Shown here in pieces: positions 20,465 to 34,099 of a stretch of DNA of 64,000 nt (positions are counted from its first letter, which is position 1; each line of letters starts with the position of its first letter). The notes beneath the pieces were generated by a model, which saw nothing but the letters and a program-made list of their open reading frames with translations, was not told the origin of the DNA and made no database searches. The position numbers were made by a program, and so were the translations under genes. The DNA is from Marsupella aquatica (lineage: Eukaryota; Marchantiophyta). Where the stretch lies: contig OZ316896.1 of the NCBI GenBank assembly GCA_973895155.1, forward strand, positions 16,864,001 to 16,928,000, given 5' to 3'.

Positions 20465-22914
20465 GGTTGTGGCGCAGAGGTGCGCTCCTTGTAGTGTGGA
20501 TTGGGGGCGGGATGGATTGTAGTGGACTACTACGTTGAGCTTCAGTGATCTGCTAGAGTAGTTGAGGTCGATCAGTCCTTATCGATCTTGTCAATGTCCT
20601 TATCGATTCTCTTTGCTTCTCCTTCTTTCTGCTCGATCTATTTGTTTCTGATTAAGATGTGCTGCGCCTCTTTTCTGTCCTCGATCAGTTCTCATTTTTG
20701 CTTTCTTCATTCGGCTTCTGATCTATTTTGATTTTGTTTCTCCAACATTCCTCTTTACTTTGCACTTCAAGAGGCGAAACTCCTTTCGAGATTTCCTCTT
20801 TTCATTACTTTCATCAAAAGCCTTCCTCCCTTTCAAAATGTTGATGTGCTTCTTTTGTTCTGACGGTTTTATTTCGGCAGTTACACAGGAATACGGTTAC
20901 TGTTTACGTTGAACACTATTTACTTTTATAAAAAAACATTTATAAATTTAAGTAAAGAGAATATGGGTGAATGTTTTTAATCTCGCCCTTTGTATCAATA
21001 GATTTGGATGAACTACTTTTAATTATTTTTACATTATGTTTTGACGGCACGACGTCCATAAAATTACACGAAAAGCGACGTAAACAAGATGGAGAGGAGT
21101 TTATTCGTTGCGCAAACATGACCATTCTTGTTTGTTGCGGTTGTTGCTGACGTGGCATGCTGTGGTGCCAGGAATTTTGGAAGGAACCTCTAGTGGGCTC
21201 CGTAATAAAATACCAAATACAAGGCTTGCACCCCAATAAAGAAATCAAAGAATCCCTAGAGTTACAAGAAAATTTAATAAGTCAAAACTTGAAAGTAGTT
21301 CCCTACTATCAATCTCAAACATCCTTATCAAAGCTAGCAAATTTCATGTGTTAGACAAGTGCCTTCCCCAATTGTAGGGAACGTATAAGGATTACAAAGT
21401 AGCCTGTCCTAGGAAGGCACAACTACTTTAGACACAATTTTGGGAACGCTCACATGTGCGATGCCCCATAAAAGCTAATCATGCCTAATTTTATGAAAAT
21501 GATGCTCATATGTAGGTAGCTATGGTACCTTTCTAGCTACATACTATGATCAAGAACGAGCTCATTCCTCTTCTTGCACAAACACAAATAAAATATGATG
21601 ATAGAAATTAAAGAAGGAGATTCCACTCATTGTTTAGCCATGTTTTTGGTTTGCATTGCAAGGCTCCAATCAATCAACACATACTCAAACTGTTGCACAT
21701 GGAGTTATGCGTCTATACACAAAGTTGATGCACCTAGGAGTGGATGGACCCAGCAATAATTTTGACACCAAAAAATGTGAGCATTCAGTTCTTCAAATGA
21801 AAGGTCATATCTACTATAAAAATTACATGTCAAGAGGGTCCATATGGGGTTGTATAGTCCATTTGAATGCCACTTGTCAAGCATTGTGCTCTACGAGAGC
21901 TATCCTAGGCACCTGCCTCAAAGCACAGAGAAGGGAAAAAGAAATGAAAACAGGTCTCCTTTTCTATATGGCGTCTGTTGGCCCCCAATTTTTTCAGAGT
22001 AAACTACAGTATACCATACTGCTATAGGTCGTTATTAGTGGATAAGATGAAGCGCCACAGTTGGTTGGATTAGAATAGCCCAAAAGGAATACATACATTT
22101 AATAGTGGAGTGGCCAGCACGCACCAAATTGGGCACTGGCGCACTGCGTGGTGTTTTGTTGCAGAGCAGGGCACTGGCATCGTCATCCTCTTCTTTGCTC
22201 CTCACAGTACCACTACCTCGACTATTTCCTAAGTGCACATTTGTGGGAATAAGCCTGGGCCTTGCACTTACATGTGGTTTGCACTCTGTTTTCAGACTTT
22301 GCATTGTGTGTTGAAACTCACATTTTCAGACTTGCACTTGCTTTTAAGTAACATGATGATTTTGCTTGCTGCTAGAGTGCCTATGCCTTGAGTAATTTGT
22401 CGTCCTTTGTCACATTAGACAAGTTGCACACATTAGACAGTAGGATGGGTTGGATTATATATCCAAATCATAAACCCCTGTGAAGTATCTCATAACTGCA
22501 ACATTAACTCTACATAAAAATAGTGTGCACTTATTGATAAGAGTTCTTCATACGATTATGTGCACATAAACCTTACAGAGGGTTTTACACGTACATGTCT
22601 GTTGTTTGGTGGAGCCATCTATGCTCTTATAACCAGGCCCGTGACCGAAGCTACTGTATGTGGTCACAAGGGCTAAACCAATATCTAGAGTTAAACCGCT
22701 ACTCACTATGACAAACTGGATCTACCATATTTCACAATTAAAAAGTAATATTTTCCTTGTAGCGTGGAGTAAACTGGCAGGGTAGAGGAGAGGAGAGAGT
22801 GGAATATGGAAAATTGGAAGTATTGGACACTTCCCCCTTGTATATAACCAGCAGTTGTTTAATGTAGTTTTGACAAAATGTTCCCACAATACATTAGCCA
22901 GGTCTGAACTTGTG

Positions 22915-23795
22915 TAATGCACTTAGCAAGAGCTGAAGAGCCAGATGCCTTGCAATTACGGAGATTTTGCACTTAGGAGTGTGCACTGAGGAAGAGCTGA
23001 GTTCCTACAATACATGAACCAGGTTTGCACTTAGTATTGCACTTAGGAAGAGCTGAAGAGCACATGCCTTGCATTTAGGCAGGATTTGCACTCCAGGAGT
23101 GTGCACTGAGGAAGAGCTGACTGTATGAGTCCCCTACAATACATGAACCAGGTTTGCACTTAGTATTGCACTTAGGAAGAGCTGAAGAGCACATGCCTTG
23201 CATTTAGGCAGGATTTGCACTCCAGGAGTGTGCACTGAGGAAGAGCTGACTGTATGAGTCCCCTACAATACATGAACCAGGTTTGCACTTAGTATTGCAC
23301 TTAGGAAGAGCTGAAGAGCACATGCCTTGCATTTAGGCAGGATTTGCACTCCAGGAGTGTGCACTGAGGAAGAGCTGACTGTATGAGTCCCCTACAATAC
23401 ATGAACCAGATGCCTTCTCAATTTGGCAGTGTCTTGCAATGAGGAAGAACTGACTGTACATGCACTCATAAAATACATGAGCCATGTTTGGCACTTACGT
23501 ATGGCACTTAGGATGAGCTGAAGCACTAGATGCCTTGCAATTAGGCAGATTTTGCACTTATGCATTGCGTCAAGTAACAGTTGAAAGAGCTAGATGCCTT
23601 GCAATTATGCAGGGTCTGCACTTATGGAGCGTGCACTGAGGAAGAGCTGACTGTACGAGTCCCTACAATACATGAGCCAAGTGTGCACTTATGTACTGCC
23701 CTAAGTAAGAGTTGAAGAACTGGATGCCTTTGCAATTAGGCAGGGTATGCACTTATGGAGTGTGCACTGAGGAAGAGCTGACTGTACGAGTGTTA
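22915..23795. repeat. Minisatellite, period about 129 bp
   Basis: Three near-identical 129-bp units (about 23020-23405) are flanked on both sides by diverged copies, about seven units in all. Each contains GTGCACTGAGGAAGAGCTGA, TACAATACATGAACCAGG and a TTGCACTTA box. The starts of GTGCACTGAG at 23101, 23230 and 23359 give the period. The array ends about 1.1 kb before the SFR2 start codon. The units are contiguous with no unique spacers. Confidence 0.92.
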
Positions 23796-24907
23796 AATTT
23801 CAAGGACTGAACTTTCTGCCACTCTGGTGCTTGCTGCATCTTTCCTCGCCCTCCTCCTCCATTTCCTTGTTTCCCTTGTGGGCTCTCTCATCTCCTCTCC
23901 TCTCCTCCATTTGAGTTGGGCGATTCCATTATTAGTCACTCACCACCAAATCAAAGATTTCATTGGGGAAGCAAGCAAGCAAGCAAGCAAGCAACGTAAG
24001 CCTCAGGCTTGCTCTCCCAGTTGGGCATTGACACGTCTCGGACCCGTATTTGAGACCTCTCATCCATCCAAACAGTCGGCCAAATCATCGATCATCAGAG
24101 ACGTTAATAATAAAAACACTACATCTACTCTCCCTCGCTCGCTCGCTCGTTCTCGTGCTCTCCCTCTGACGAGACTGAGGAGTGTGGCCAGGCCCTTCAT
24201 TCCTCACCCTGCTCAGCTCCTGATGAGCTCCTCTTCTTCTTCCCACTCTCGACCCAGTTCTGTAGTGAGACACTTCGGCTCGGCCTGATTTCTCCCCAAA
24301 ACTTTTCAGGGTAGGAGCTGCTACTCTGGTTTTGCCTCTGTTGGGTGTGGGTTCTGTTTTCATCTCCTTTGCATGTAGCTGTTATTGCTGTATCCGTCAC
24401 ATGTCTTGGAGTGGGTGATGAATTGCTCTGTTTGGTGGATTGAGCTTCATGCAAGGTCTTGCCTTTGTGACCAGTTGGTCACCAGGTTACTGCGGCCGGT
24501 CGTGGGTATCATCGTCCTACTTCCGCCTTCTTTGTTTCTATGCTTGCATAACCGTAACGGACCGTGGAATCCAGCTTCGTAGGATTGTCCGTCCAGTGTC
24601 GGAGGTAGTGTTCCTCTTGAATTCCATTTTGTCGGAGGAGGCGATGGGGACTTGAGAAGAGGTGGTGAAAGGACCATTGGGTTACGTCATGGAGCTGCCT
24701 GAATTGCTTGCTTACTATTGGTCATTGGTGTAGTTCACCTTCTCCCCTGGACTTTTCATTCGCTGTGGTATAAGAACGGTTGGAAACTGCACTAAAGAGA
24801 GACATGATTGGGGGAACAGCTGATTAACGGATTGTTAGTAATGAATGGTGCAGACTCGGGGGCCGCTGGCGTCGAGGCGGGCTGGGGCTGGGGAAGAGAA
24901 GTAGGAG
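23796..24907 (+). promoter_or_regulatory. 5' flank and likely promoter of SFR2
   Basis: No coding sequence is supported. A (GCAA)n microsatellite lies at 23969-23994 and pyrimidine-rich tracts occur nearby. A weak TATA-like TATAAG at 24769 lies about 140 bp before the ATG. Its use as a promoter is a guess. Confidence 0.35.
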
Positions 24908-27900
24908 ATGGCGCCATTTCTGCTGCTGCTGAACGCCACCAAAATTTTAGGAGTGGCAGGCGTAGTTTTTGTCTCTGTGGACAGCCTCTTCTACCGGTCC
25001 TTCCGGAAGAAAAATCTTCTCCCGTTTGAGAGCCCAATTGATGAAGACGAAGAAGTGCTTGCAAGATTTGCCATTGACAAGGATGGTATGAATGATCTGA
25101 TCGTGGCCCTGCGTTTCATTTTTCATTCTTTGAATGTGTTAGGGGCGAAGTTGACTTCAATTTGTGGGTCAAGAGAATGTCCTGATTGAACATTGTCAAC
25201 TTTGGACAGGTTGTTTGTAACCAGTGTGGCCGATGACTTCCTCTGATGTAACTTCTTAGCAGTTGCGCATTTAATGAAGGAATACGAATCCGGACAGATG
25301 CTTTCTGAACATGTAGGCGGAATTTCATGTCAGATTGTTGTCCATTTGAGTGTTCTTTCGTGCTTCACAGGGAACGGAAGTCTCCTACGTTGTTCGGCTA
25401 GAGGCTGCTTGTTTTAATTTCGTGCCTTTCATTTTATCGTGAGACATTGTCGTCTGAGGTTGTGTGATTTTGAATCAAGGCAAAAGCTCTCTCAATGCAC
25501 ATGTCTCTGCCTTTCTCCCCCTCCCTCGTACCATCGGGAGCGTCGAAAATGCGCTGATTTGACGTTCCGGGGCCCCCCTTGTGTGAGCTGACCACTCTGC
25601 AACCTTAGGGTCGTCGCAATGAATACCATCATGTGTCTTTCCTATCTCATGTCAGTATATATTAGTGTAGAAACTTCAAGTAATCGTGAAAACTTAAATA
25701 TCTGAACACCTAGGGTTTCTTCCTTGTAAATAGTCCCTGAGAATGTGTCTTTGGGTTGACCTAGGGATTCTTTCAATTGGTGTATGGATCAGATATCATA
25801 TTCTGATGTTAACCATGCATGCCCGTACCCTGAATGTGATCATGTCCAGAGACATTATCATAGGTCTTTACACAGGGGGCACGCTCATTGAAAATTCATT
25901 GTGATTGTCGTCCAATTATCCAGCGTGCTCCACTCTGCAGACAGAATAGCGATGGGGGATTTGAGGTGGCGGTATTGAGGGTGACATCTCCCAGAAGTTA
26001 TCCCTCCACTGGATTGGATGAGCTGATGGTTGTAAAGATTTAGCATTATTCAGGGTAGAGTTAGTATCAGAGCCCAATGAATCACATAAACATGCGTAAA
26101 TTCACATAAAGGTTTGTTTCTCAACATTCTGACGTCCTACCGTGGTGTCTGTTATGTTTTCAGTGGACGATGGCGGATTCTTTTTTGCCTTAGCAACTGC
26201 CCCAGCCCATGTAGAGGATAAACTTCGTGATGCATGGATAGAGTTTGCTGAGGAAGATAAAGTTAAGGATGCCAAAGCCACTGGAGAGCCTGGCATTCGT
26301 GAAGAAATGGCAGAGACAACTCCTGGTAGTATCTCACTGCGAGAGGAGTTGGAAGCTGCAAAGAAACACGCCGGAGGACCTTCTGCGACTTTAGAGGAGA
26401 TCCAAGAGCCAAAAGAAGATTCAGAGGTTGCGACATCTCCTCCGCCAGAAATTGCCGAGGTTACGTCAGGACGTATTTCAGAGAAAGGTTTACACTCTGG
26501 AAGTCAAAAGAATGCAGGGGAAGGTGGCAGTCCAAACACTCCAAACAGCGGGGTCACTGACCCATGGACATTGGTGAGTGACAGTTCAGACAATGATAAG
26601 GCAGATGATAGTCGTGGATCTTCCCAGCTTCCTCCGAAAAGGAACGAAAATGTGGAAAAGGAGGAAGGAAAGGGGGAAGAATCGTTGGATACTGAGGGCG
26701 TCCCAGAGTTTGGTGAGCGTCCAAAGATTGGTACACGTCGTAAAGGGAGAACAACCGAGGCCAGCATTTTACAGTTCAACCCACCAAGGAAAGCCAAGCA
26801 GCTTGGACAGGTGGCCATGGAGGCGATGCTTCGTGGCATCAATAAAGTGACTGAAGCAATGGAAGGGGAAGACAGTTTCAATGTGGCTGCTTGGCAGAAT
26901 GCGTATCACCCGTACGTTAAATTATCCTGGAGCATCCAACTACATCACTCCTTTACCTGGTCTTTTTGCGGTTTTTTGAATGGTATTTTCTCTTCGTAGT
27001 CTTTTATCCTTTGTAGGAGCCTCCCTTCAAATAGTTGCAGGAGTGTGTTTCCAGAGTTCTCATCCTCATTCTGTTTACATACTCTTTCTCATGGCAGAGA
27101 GGAGAGGCTACGATTCTGGACTGCACCTGACACGGAGCTGAAACTTGCACAAGGAGCCAATGTTTCTGTTTTCCGCATGGGTGTTGATTGGAGCAGAATA
27201 GTCCCAGTTGAACCTGTCAATGGTACTAGAGAAGCTGTAGGTGGAGCCAGACCTACACTTTCAAATTTCATGAAGTTTAGTGGCTTATGCAGTAGTGGGA
27301 TTGAATTGATAGCAACAAATGTTTTACACTGAAGAGTGCGCCGCATCCGAGTATTGACATCCGTTTTCCTCTTACAATGGCAGGTGAAATGGGAAGCTGT
27401 GAATCAATACAAGTCTATCATTGAAAAAGTACGCTCATATGGTATGAAAGTCATGCTTACGTTATTCCACCACTCTCTTCCGGTGTGGGCTGCAAGATAT
27501 GGTGGCTGGAAGAAGGAGAAGACAACAAAGTACTTTGTAGAGTTTACCAGGTTGGTTCCTTTTCGATCGAGGGGGAAGATCTGCTGGCGTCGTATCCGTC
27601 TCCGGTCTCTATGAGTCTTGTTATGTAATGGAAAATGGAACTCTTTGATAAGGATGAAATAATGGATCGCAACTTTGTTCGCATCCAACGGAAACCAGTT
27701 ATGACTGGTAGAGTCTTTCTTTCTCGTATCAGTAACGTAAAATTAAGGTTTTTGGTATTTTATTGGCTTTGACTCTTGAAGTTGTTCGACAGCGTTATCT
27801 GATTTGTTCTCTCGCAGGCTGGTTGTTGAACAATATGCAGAGTTGGTGGACTTCTGGGTGACCTTTAATGAACCTCACGTGTTTGCCATGCTAACGTACT

Positions 27901-30413
27901 GTGCCGGAGCATGGCCTGGAGGAGATCCTAATTTGCTAGAGACCGCAACTGCAGTCCTACCCAAGGGGGTTTTTAAAGTAGTGATGGCTGCGATGGCAGA
28001 TTCACATAATCAGGCTTTTGACATTATTCACGACATCAGGTATGTATTTAGCGGATTCCCACATTCCCATACAGTTCTCTCAAGAAAAATAAGTCACTTA
28101 AGTCTGTTTACCGTCTATTCCCATCTTTCTCTGGTCAGGTGACCAGGTTAACAACACCGTCGACTAGAGGGTTGATTCAGAGGCTGCCCTTAAAATGACC
28201 TGACGGTATAACTTGGTTAGAGAATGGTAATTGATGTCCTTGGGGATTTTGTCAAACAAGAGACAAAATGCTAACTTGGTTAGCATAGTTACTTTGGCAA
28301 ATTCGAGGAGAAATGTGAAGTTGTTTCTACTTTGTCAATTGTTAGTCTGAAAACTATGCTGTTACTTTGGCTGGAGAAGTTTATAAGACAGTTCGCACAA
28401 TTCTTGGTGAAACACTGCATTCCTTCTTGGGGTAAAGTTTTTTTGATGCCATAATATGTTTGATAACAGTAAGAAGCTTTCAAAGAAGACGAAAGTTGGA
28501 GTGGCGCACCATGTATCTTTTATGCGACCATATGGTCTGCCTGACGTACCGCTTGTCATGCTGAGCGACTGGATGACTCGTTTTGCATTCATTGATGACG
28601 TTGCTAACAAGCTGGATTACATTGGTATCAACTACTATGGCCAGGTGCACTTCCTATCCAATCTGTAGTATAGAAGAAAGAGCAACTTTGGTGTTTGAGA
28701 GTCGTGAGAAATCGTTCGTGGTGGTCCAAATTTCTGATCAATGTTTTTAGAATGAGAGCATTGGGCTCTCCTTGCTTGTTGTTGACGCCAATTTCCTTGT
28801 TTGTTCAGGAGGTCGTGTCTGCGCCTGGATTAAAGCATGTAGAGAGAGATGAGTACAGTGAATCTGGGCGAGGTGTCTACCCAGATGGGTTGTACCGTGT
28901 GCTGGTTTCTTTTCATGAACGTTACAAGAAGTTTGGTGTCCCATACATAATCACTGAGAATGGTGTCTCAGATTCTAGTGATTACATCCGACGACCGTAC
29001 ATTACGGAGCACCTCTTAGCCGTGCGCGCTGCCATGGACAAGGTCTCTGTTCTGAACTTATTGATGGTCTTTTCAATCTCTATACATCTGTGAGGCTGAC
29101 AGTTTATCGTTATGGTAATAACAAGGGACGACGTGAGGTTGACGAGGATTTAGATTACTTAATTGTAGTACAGGAGGCCAAATCATTGAGTCTATATCCT
29201 TAGCGCGTTGTATTTGCCTTTACATGAACTTGTCTGTAAAAGGCGCCCGGCTGAATATCCTGCAGGGAATTCCAGTTCAAGGCTACTGCTTCTGGACCAC
29301 TTCAGACAATTGGGAGTGGGCTGATGGGTATGGTCCAAAGTTTGGTCTCGTTGCAGTTGATCGGCATAATAACCTTGCTCGTACCCCACGCCCATCCTAT
29401 TATCTGTTTGGTGAGGTATGTGAACTGGACAACCGGCAAACCTAAGTGTATGTAAATGAGCATGAGGTAGATTTGTACATTTTTGGTTCCAATATTTTGT
29501 GAAAGCCTGCTGATTTCATACATACAAGGTGACCTGTCCAGCGTGTGTGAAATGCGCGTCTTCAGGCCTTGCTTTACAAAACTGTCTGAATTTAAAGTTA
29601 TTGGATCGTGTGTGAAATGCGCCTCTTCAGGCCTTGCTTTTCAAAAGTTTGTCTGAATTTAAAGTTATTGGATTCGGATCTTGCACTGGTTCTGAATTTA
29701 GTGGAGAATGTGTAGATATTATGGATTCTGATTGCATCTTCGAAGTGCAGATTGCGAAAACAGGAATTCTGACGAAGCAACAGAGGGATCAAGCATGGGA
29801 TGAGCTGCAGGCAGTTGCTGCAGAAGGGAAGAAGCGGCCCTTCTGTCGAGCGGTGGATTCTAATGGCCTCATGTACTCGGGTAAATAAGCCATGCCGAAT
29901 TACTTTACCGTGCCAATTTAACGAAGATGCTCCTCGTCCTTGCATTTTATGCCTTTCGATCATGAGTTTGAGATTTGTACATTTTATATTTCTGACAGCA
30001 TTGCTGATCTGGGACATCTAGTTGAATTCCTGCGCTTTAAGGAGAAATTTCCTGGACCACTGCGCTAATCCAGGTGGCCTATTCCAGTTCTTTAGTTCAT
30101 GCTCCAAAATATGAGTAGGGGCCTTACAGTGTTCTCATAACTAACTATCACTGTTGGTGTTCTGTGGTCAGGTGGTCTAGATGAGCCAATATCTCTTCCC
30201 TTTGCGCAGAGGGACTGGAGGTTTGGACACTATGAGATGGAAGGTTTGCAAGACCCTCTCAGTAGATTTGTCCGTTTCATTTTGTCTGGAGCTTTTCTTG
30301 GTCGTAAAAAGGGAGCCAACAAGCAGAATAGACCTCCTAGTCGTAAACCATCATCACGACTTCCAGAGCTGAGGTCCAAAGAGGTTGAAGAGGCAGTCCC
30401 GGCCATTGCGTAA
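24908..30413 (+). CDS. SFR2: Galactolipid:galactolipid galactosyltransferase, SFR2 family (GH1 fold), 10 exons
   Basis: Exons: 24908-25085, 26164-26911, 27098-27236, 27384-27550, 27818-28039, 28470-28644, 28809-29042, 29266-29415, 29751-29880 and 30172-30413. All introns are GT-AG and the total is 2385 nt, 794 residues. SFR2 moves galactose between monogalactolipids in the outer chloroplast envelope and protects against freezing. Visible are an N-terminal hydrophobic anchor (residues 2-24), the family signature ALATAPAHVED, FRMGVDWSRI, the acid/base Glu in TFNEP (near residue 429), VGVAHHVSFMRPYG, the nucleophile Glu in ITENG (near 593), NWEWADGYGPKFGLVAVDR and the SFR2-specific RDWRFGHYEMEGLQDPLSR tail. 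Between ALATAPAHVED and NVAAWQN lies an unusually long acidic, low-complexity insert of about 200 residues, so the protein exceeds the roughly 620 residues of the Arabidopsis one. Identification is firm. Confidence 0.95.
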
Positions 30414-33400
30414 GCTTCAATAGATTTGTACCATGTTCATCTGCATGAACTGAAAAAAATGTTCTTCTATAGCTACATACAGAAGGATCCAACCTGTAAA
30501 TAGAAGAGCAAGAAACCGAAACTGCTTATGGTTTAAGTGGTTCAAAGTTCACTCCTCGAAATGCTGGGTGTGGAATCCATCAAGCTCAGAATATGGAAGT
30601 TCAGTTTTAGTCACTGCAGCTAGTGATTTAGAGAAAGGCTTTGCAGTGGCTTTGTACAGACTAACATGCTGTTATTTTAAGGGATTGGACGAGTTGCAAT
30701 TTTTTTTTTGAACTGGGTTTGGATGAATGCGGTGACTGTATCTCGGTAGGACGTCCAAGCCTCCGATTACTCCAATTCACATTAGTGAAGCTACCAGAGC
30801 AACTCCCTTGTTGTGCATGCACAGGCTAACTGTAATTTGCTGCAGAACTTTTGGGATGGTTAAGGCCCTGGTAACACACTAATCATGCGTCTCAAGCCTG
30901 TTTGGATTCGAGAGCAGCAGTGATTGATGTATGTGCCGTCCACGGAACATGAGTGGTAGGAACCACCTCCCAAGTGAATGATTCACCACAAGAAAACGCG
31001 TATGTTGGAAGCAAATGACTCTTCTCCTGCTTTTTTCATCATCTGGCTTCCATCTGAGCTCTCTGTTGTGAGGCGCGTTAACCCACTGATGTATCACCGT
31101 GGCGGGGTGTTCCTCCCTCCAAAGCAGATATGAGGAGGAGATTCATTTGTGAGCGGAATATGTATCACCCAGTTGATCTAGCTCAACCATATGTCGTGGG
31201 GACATGGCAACACTTGAAGAGTTTGTTACCATTCGCTAGCCTCCATGCTAGTTGAAGTCTTGCCATTGAGGGATTGAGACATAGTACATCTGCATTACAG
31301 TGGTCTTGTAAAGCGGAAAATAATCCTAGAGTCCTTTGAGGAGGTTGGTAAAGAGCTCAGCTTGTGACGATACCCACAAGCTCTCTACAGAAGGTAAGTA
31401 AGATGCACTAAGGCGCTCTGCAAGATTTGTTTCCTAGTCTCTTTGTGCTGGAAGTCTGCAGAAGTTTTTGCAGGCGGCTTCATATCCAGGTAGAGGTAGA
31501 TATAAATCTCTCCATATTTCTTTTTGTGTGTGTATTCGTAGGTTTTTGGTTTTCGTTTATTTGGGGACTGCTTTACTTTCCGTCAGCTGTAGACAATGAG
31601 AACATTGGTTTTATATAACGCCAACCTAGTCAATGTATCAGCAGACAAAATTAACATACATTGGTTGCATATGATACCCAAATCCAGACCACCTTGGCGT
31701 GTGAGCCCTTCCGACTGTATTTTAATCTAAAACTTTGGGATAACATTAAATTAAACCCAAAAACACATAGAATACAATTCTACAGAAGACATTGAAAGAT
31801 AAATAATACCACAACAAAACAAGTACTATCTTCCCGTGCAATTTCAAATTGAGCAAGAAATCTAAAGAAGGCAATCAACGAGCAAGCCCTTCCTTGAAGG
31901 TTTTCTTTCCACACAGTAATTCGCTGTCAACTTCTGTTTCCATAGTCTTATTACGAACATACCTGTATATCAACCACCTTCTTTTTCCAATTTTTTTTCC
32001 TCCGGGAGGATACATGTGGATACGTAACCACTTGGTATTCAAGTATTATTCCTTCTTTACTCTCATCTTCTTTACCATATTTTGATTACAAAGATACCTG
32101 ACGTTCTATTTGCAGGCAAGAAAATTGATGCTATGGATGGCATAGATGAGATGGCCAAGCTAAGATACGTCCAGCCATTGAAACCTGTCTCAGGAATTTC
32201 ATGTCTGGTTAAAGCTCCAGGCATACCTAGGATCTCATGATGCATGGATCCTTTGAGGTTGCTGATGTGGAAGGAGGCGAGGATGGGGGCACTGTCCTCT
32301 GGCTGTCAATCCCCTTGAACACATTTTCTAGCAGAACGTTGTATAGTATAAATGAGATGGCCAGGCAATTAGATGTTGTGGGGAGCCAAGGAGTGTGAAA
32401 GTTTCTGGGAGAGTGACCAGTTGGGAGTGGAAAAGGTGCACAATGGCACCTTAAACCACCATTGTCCACCAGGTTCAGGGAGGACGAAATATAACATTTT
32501 TTTACTGTTTTGAGCCCATTTTTGGTTTATTTTAGTAGTGTAGATCCACTAGGTTGTAGATCCACTAGGTTTTGGTTCGGGGACAGTGGCGCTTTAAGGC
32601 CTATCTCATGATTAGGAAAGAACGCCACCACAATCAAATGGCCAGGAACATTTTCAACAAGAATGATGTTTTGTAAACAGATTATGAAAAAACAACAGCG
32701 AGATTGCACATTATAAAGTGTAGGTGAATAAGTGGCGGATATTTTCTTCGATGAAAACTTTAAAAATTAGCTACAGCAACATAAACCAAATAGAGTGGAG
32801 AATCTAATGGGGCACCCCATGTGTACCTAGAATTTTTATCATATAAAAATTCTCATCAGATATGAAAAAAGTAAGAATCTGTTGAAGTCACACAATATCT
32901 CTTCTATTGTTTTTTTTTAATTGTGAAAGGCTAGTATGGGCAACCTTGCCCTAGACTGGCTGTAAATCACACGTCCAAATACCCTCCTCATTTGTTGCAA
33001 GTGAGTTCCTATCTTTCTCACTATTCTCTTCTCTACATAGACTCAAACATTCACTATTCTTTATCGGGTTGAGGCCTTCACGTGGTTTTAGGGGCTGGTT
33101 TTAGGGGCCTCTAGAAATTTCCTCTTCATGGTCTCTAATATGGTTTACTCCATAGCTTTACCACGCTATTCAGTTTGCTGCTTTGGAGGGCTTCAGTTCT
33201 TTTGCAGTTGTATGGGACTCCAGGGCTGTAAGGCTTTCCTTGGTTTTCTCCCCTTTATTTGGCTATTTCATGCCTTTGGTATATATTCTGTCTCCCCATT
33301 TGTAGCTTTTCTTCTTTGGCTTTGTGATATAATAATGTTAGATTTTATAAGTAGATATAACTAAATGTCACACATAATATTTCCTTCTGTCTGTCTGTCC

Positions 33401-34099
33401 CTTGCAGGAGAATTTTGGGGTTGAAGCGGGGTTGGAGGCAAGTTCCCGGCATGCAAGGAGAAAACCACAGGAAAACCTGCGGCAACTGGGAAGGGCAAAT
33501 GTTTGGAGTCAGCTGAGAATCATTTGAAGTTACTCATGCAATCCGCATTTCTGGGGACAAGTATTGAATACTATTGTACAAGAAAGAATTTTGCCAAATC
33601 AACAAGGGAGAATTCCTTTTTCTTAAGTCCCAACTTTTAATACTGTAAAGATTTTGGTGGCAGTACCGGAGTTGCAACTTGGCTCAGAATCTTTGACCAT
33701 GAAAAGTTATTTACATGACTTGCTTCCAGACTTTTGTGGGTGGCCGTCTAAGATTTTTCCCAGCCATAATTATTACTTGAGAAAGATGGCTATTATCATC
33801 AAATCACTACTATTGGAGTTAGATCACATCTTCATTACCAACATAAAATTTATACATCACCACTTTATTCATCTTCCAATCAAAATCCATCTGTCATTCA
33901 TAGTTTCCACTAAATTATGAATCCCTTCTCAGAGCATCTTCACAAAAGTGAAAATGTCATTCCAAAGAGGGCTAATTCTCCGCTCATGCCTAAACTACTC
34001 AGGGCATGCTTCACAAAAGTCAAGCCTACATTGGTAGTAAGCTTATAGGCTCTATATTTACACCTCCAGTTTTCAACCAAAGCTAATTCTTGTCATTAA
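30414..34099. other. Non-coding interval downstream of SFR2
   Basis: No gene is supported. Two short open stretches after good acceptor-like sites, at about 32116-32240 and 33409-33530, could be exons of an unrecognised transcript, but they resemble nothing I know. Confidence 0.4.

Larger units (their letters stand above)
19626..22914. other. Non-coding interval
   Basis: The GC-rich island continues to about 20150. After that the sequence is AT-rich without a supportable gene. It contains two small tandem repeats, listed separately. Confidence 0.5.

Noticed and set aside
21656-22027. ORF of 123 codons
   Set aside because: No recognisable domain, AT-rich context and no splice or promoter support.
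22915-23795. CRISPR-like array
   Set aside because: The units are contiguous 129-bp tandem repeats without unique spacers, in a eukaryotic genome.
23827-24288. ORF of 153 codons upstream of SFR2
   Set aside because: Composed of simple-sequence tracts with no family resemblance. More likely 5' flank.
30405-33530. Extension of SFR2 by splicing at GTAAGC (30410) into open stretches near 32116 or 33409
   Set aside because: The stop at 30411 gives a C-terminus that ends as in known SFR2. The downstream stretches resemble nothing and are short.
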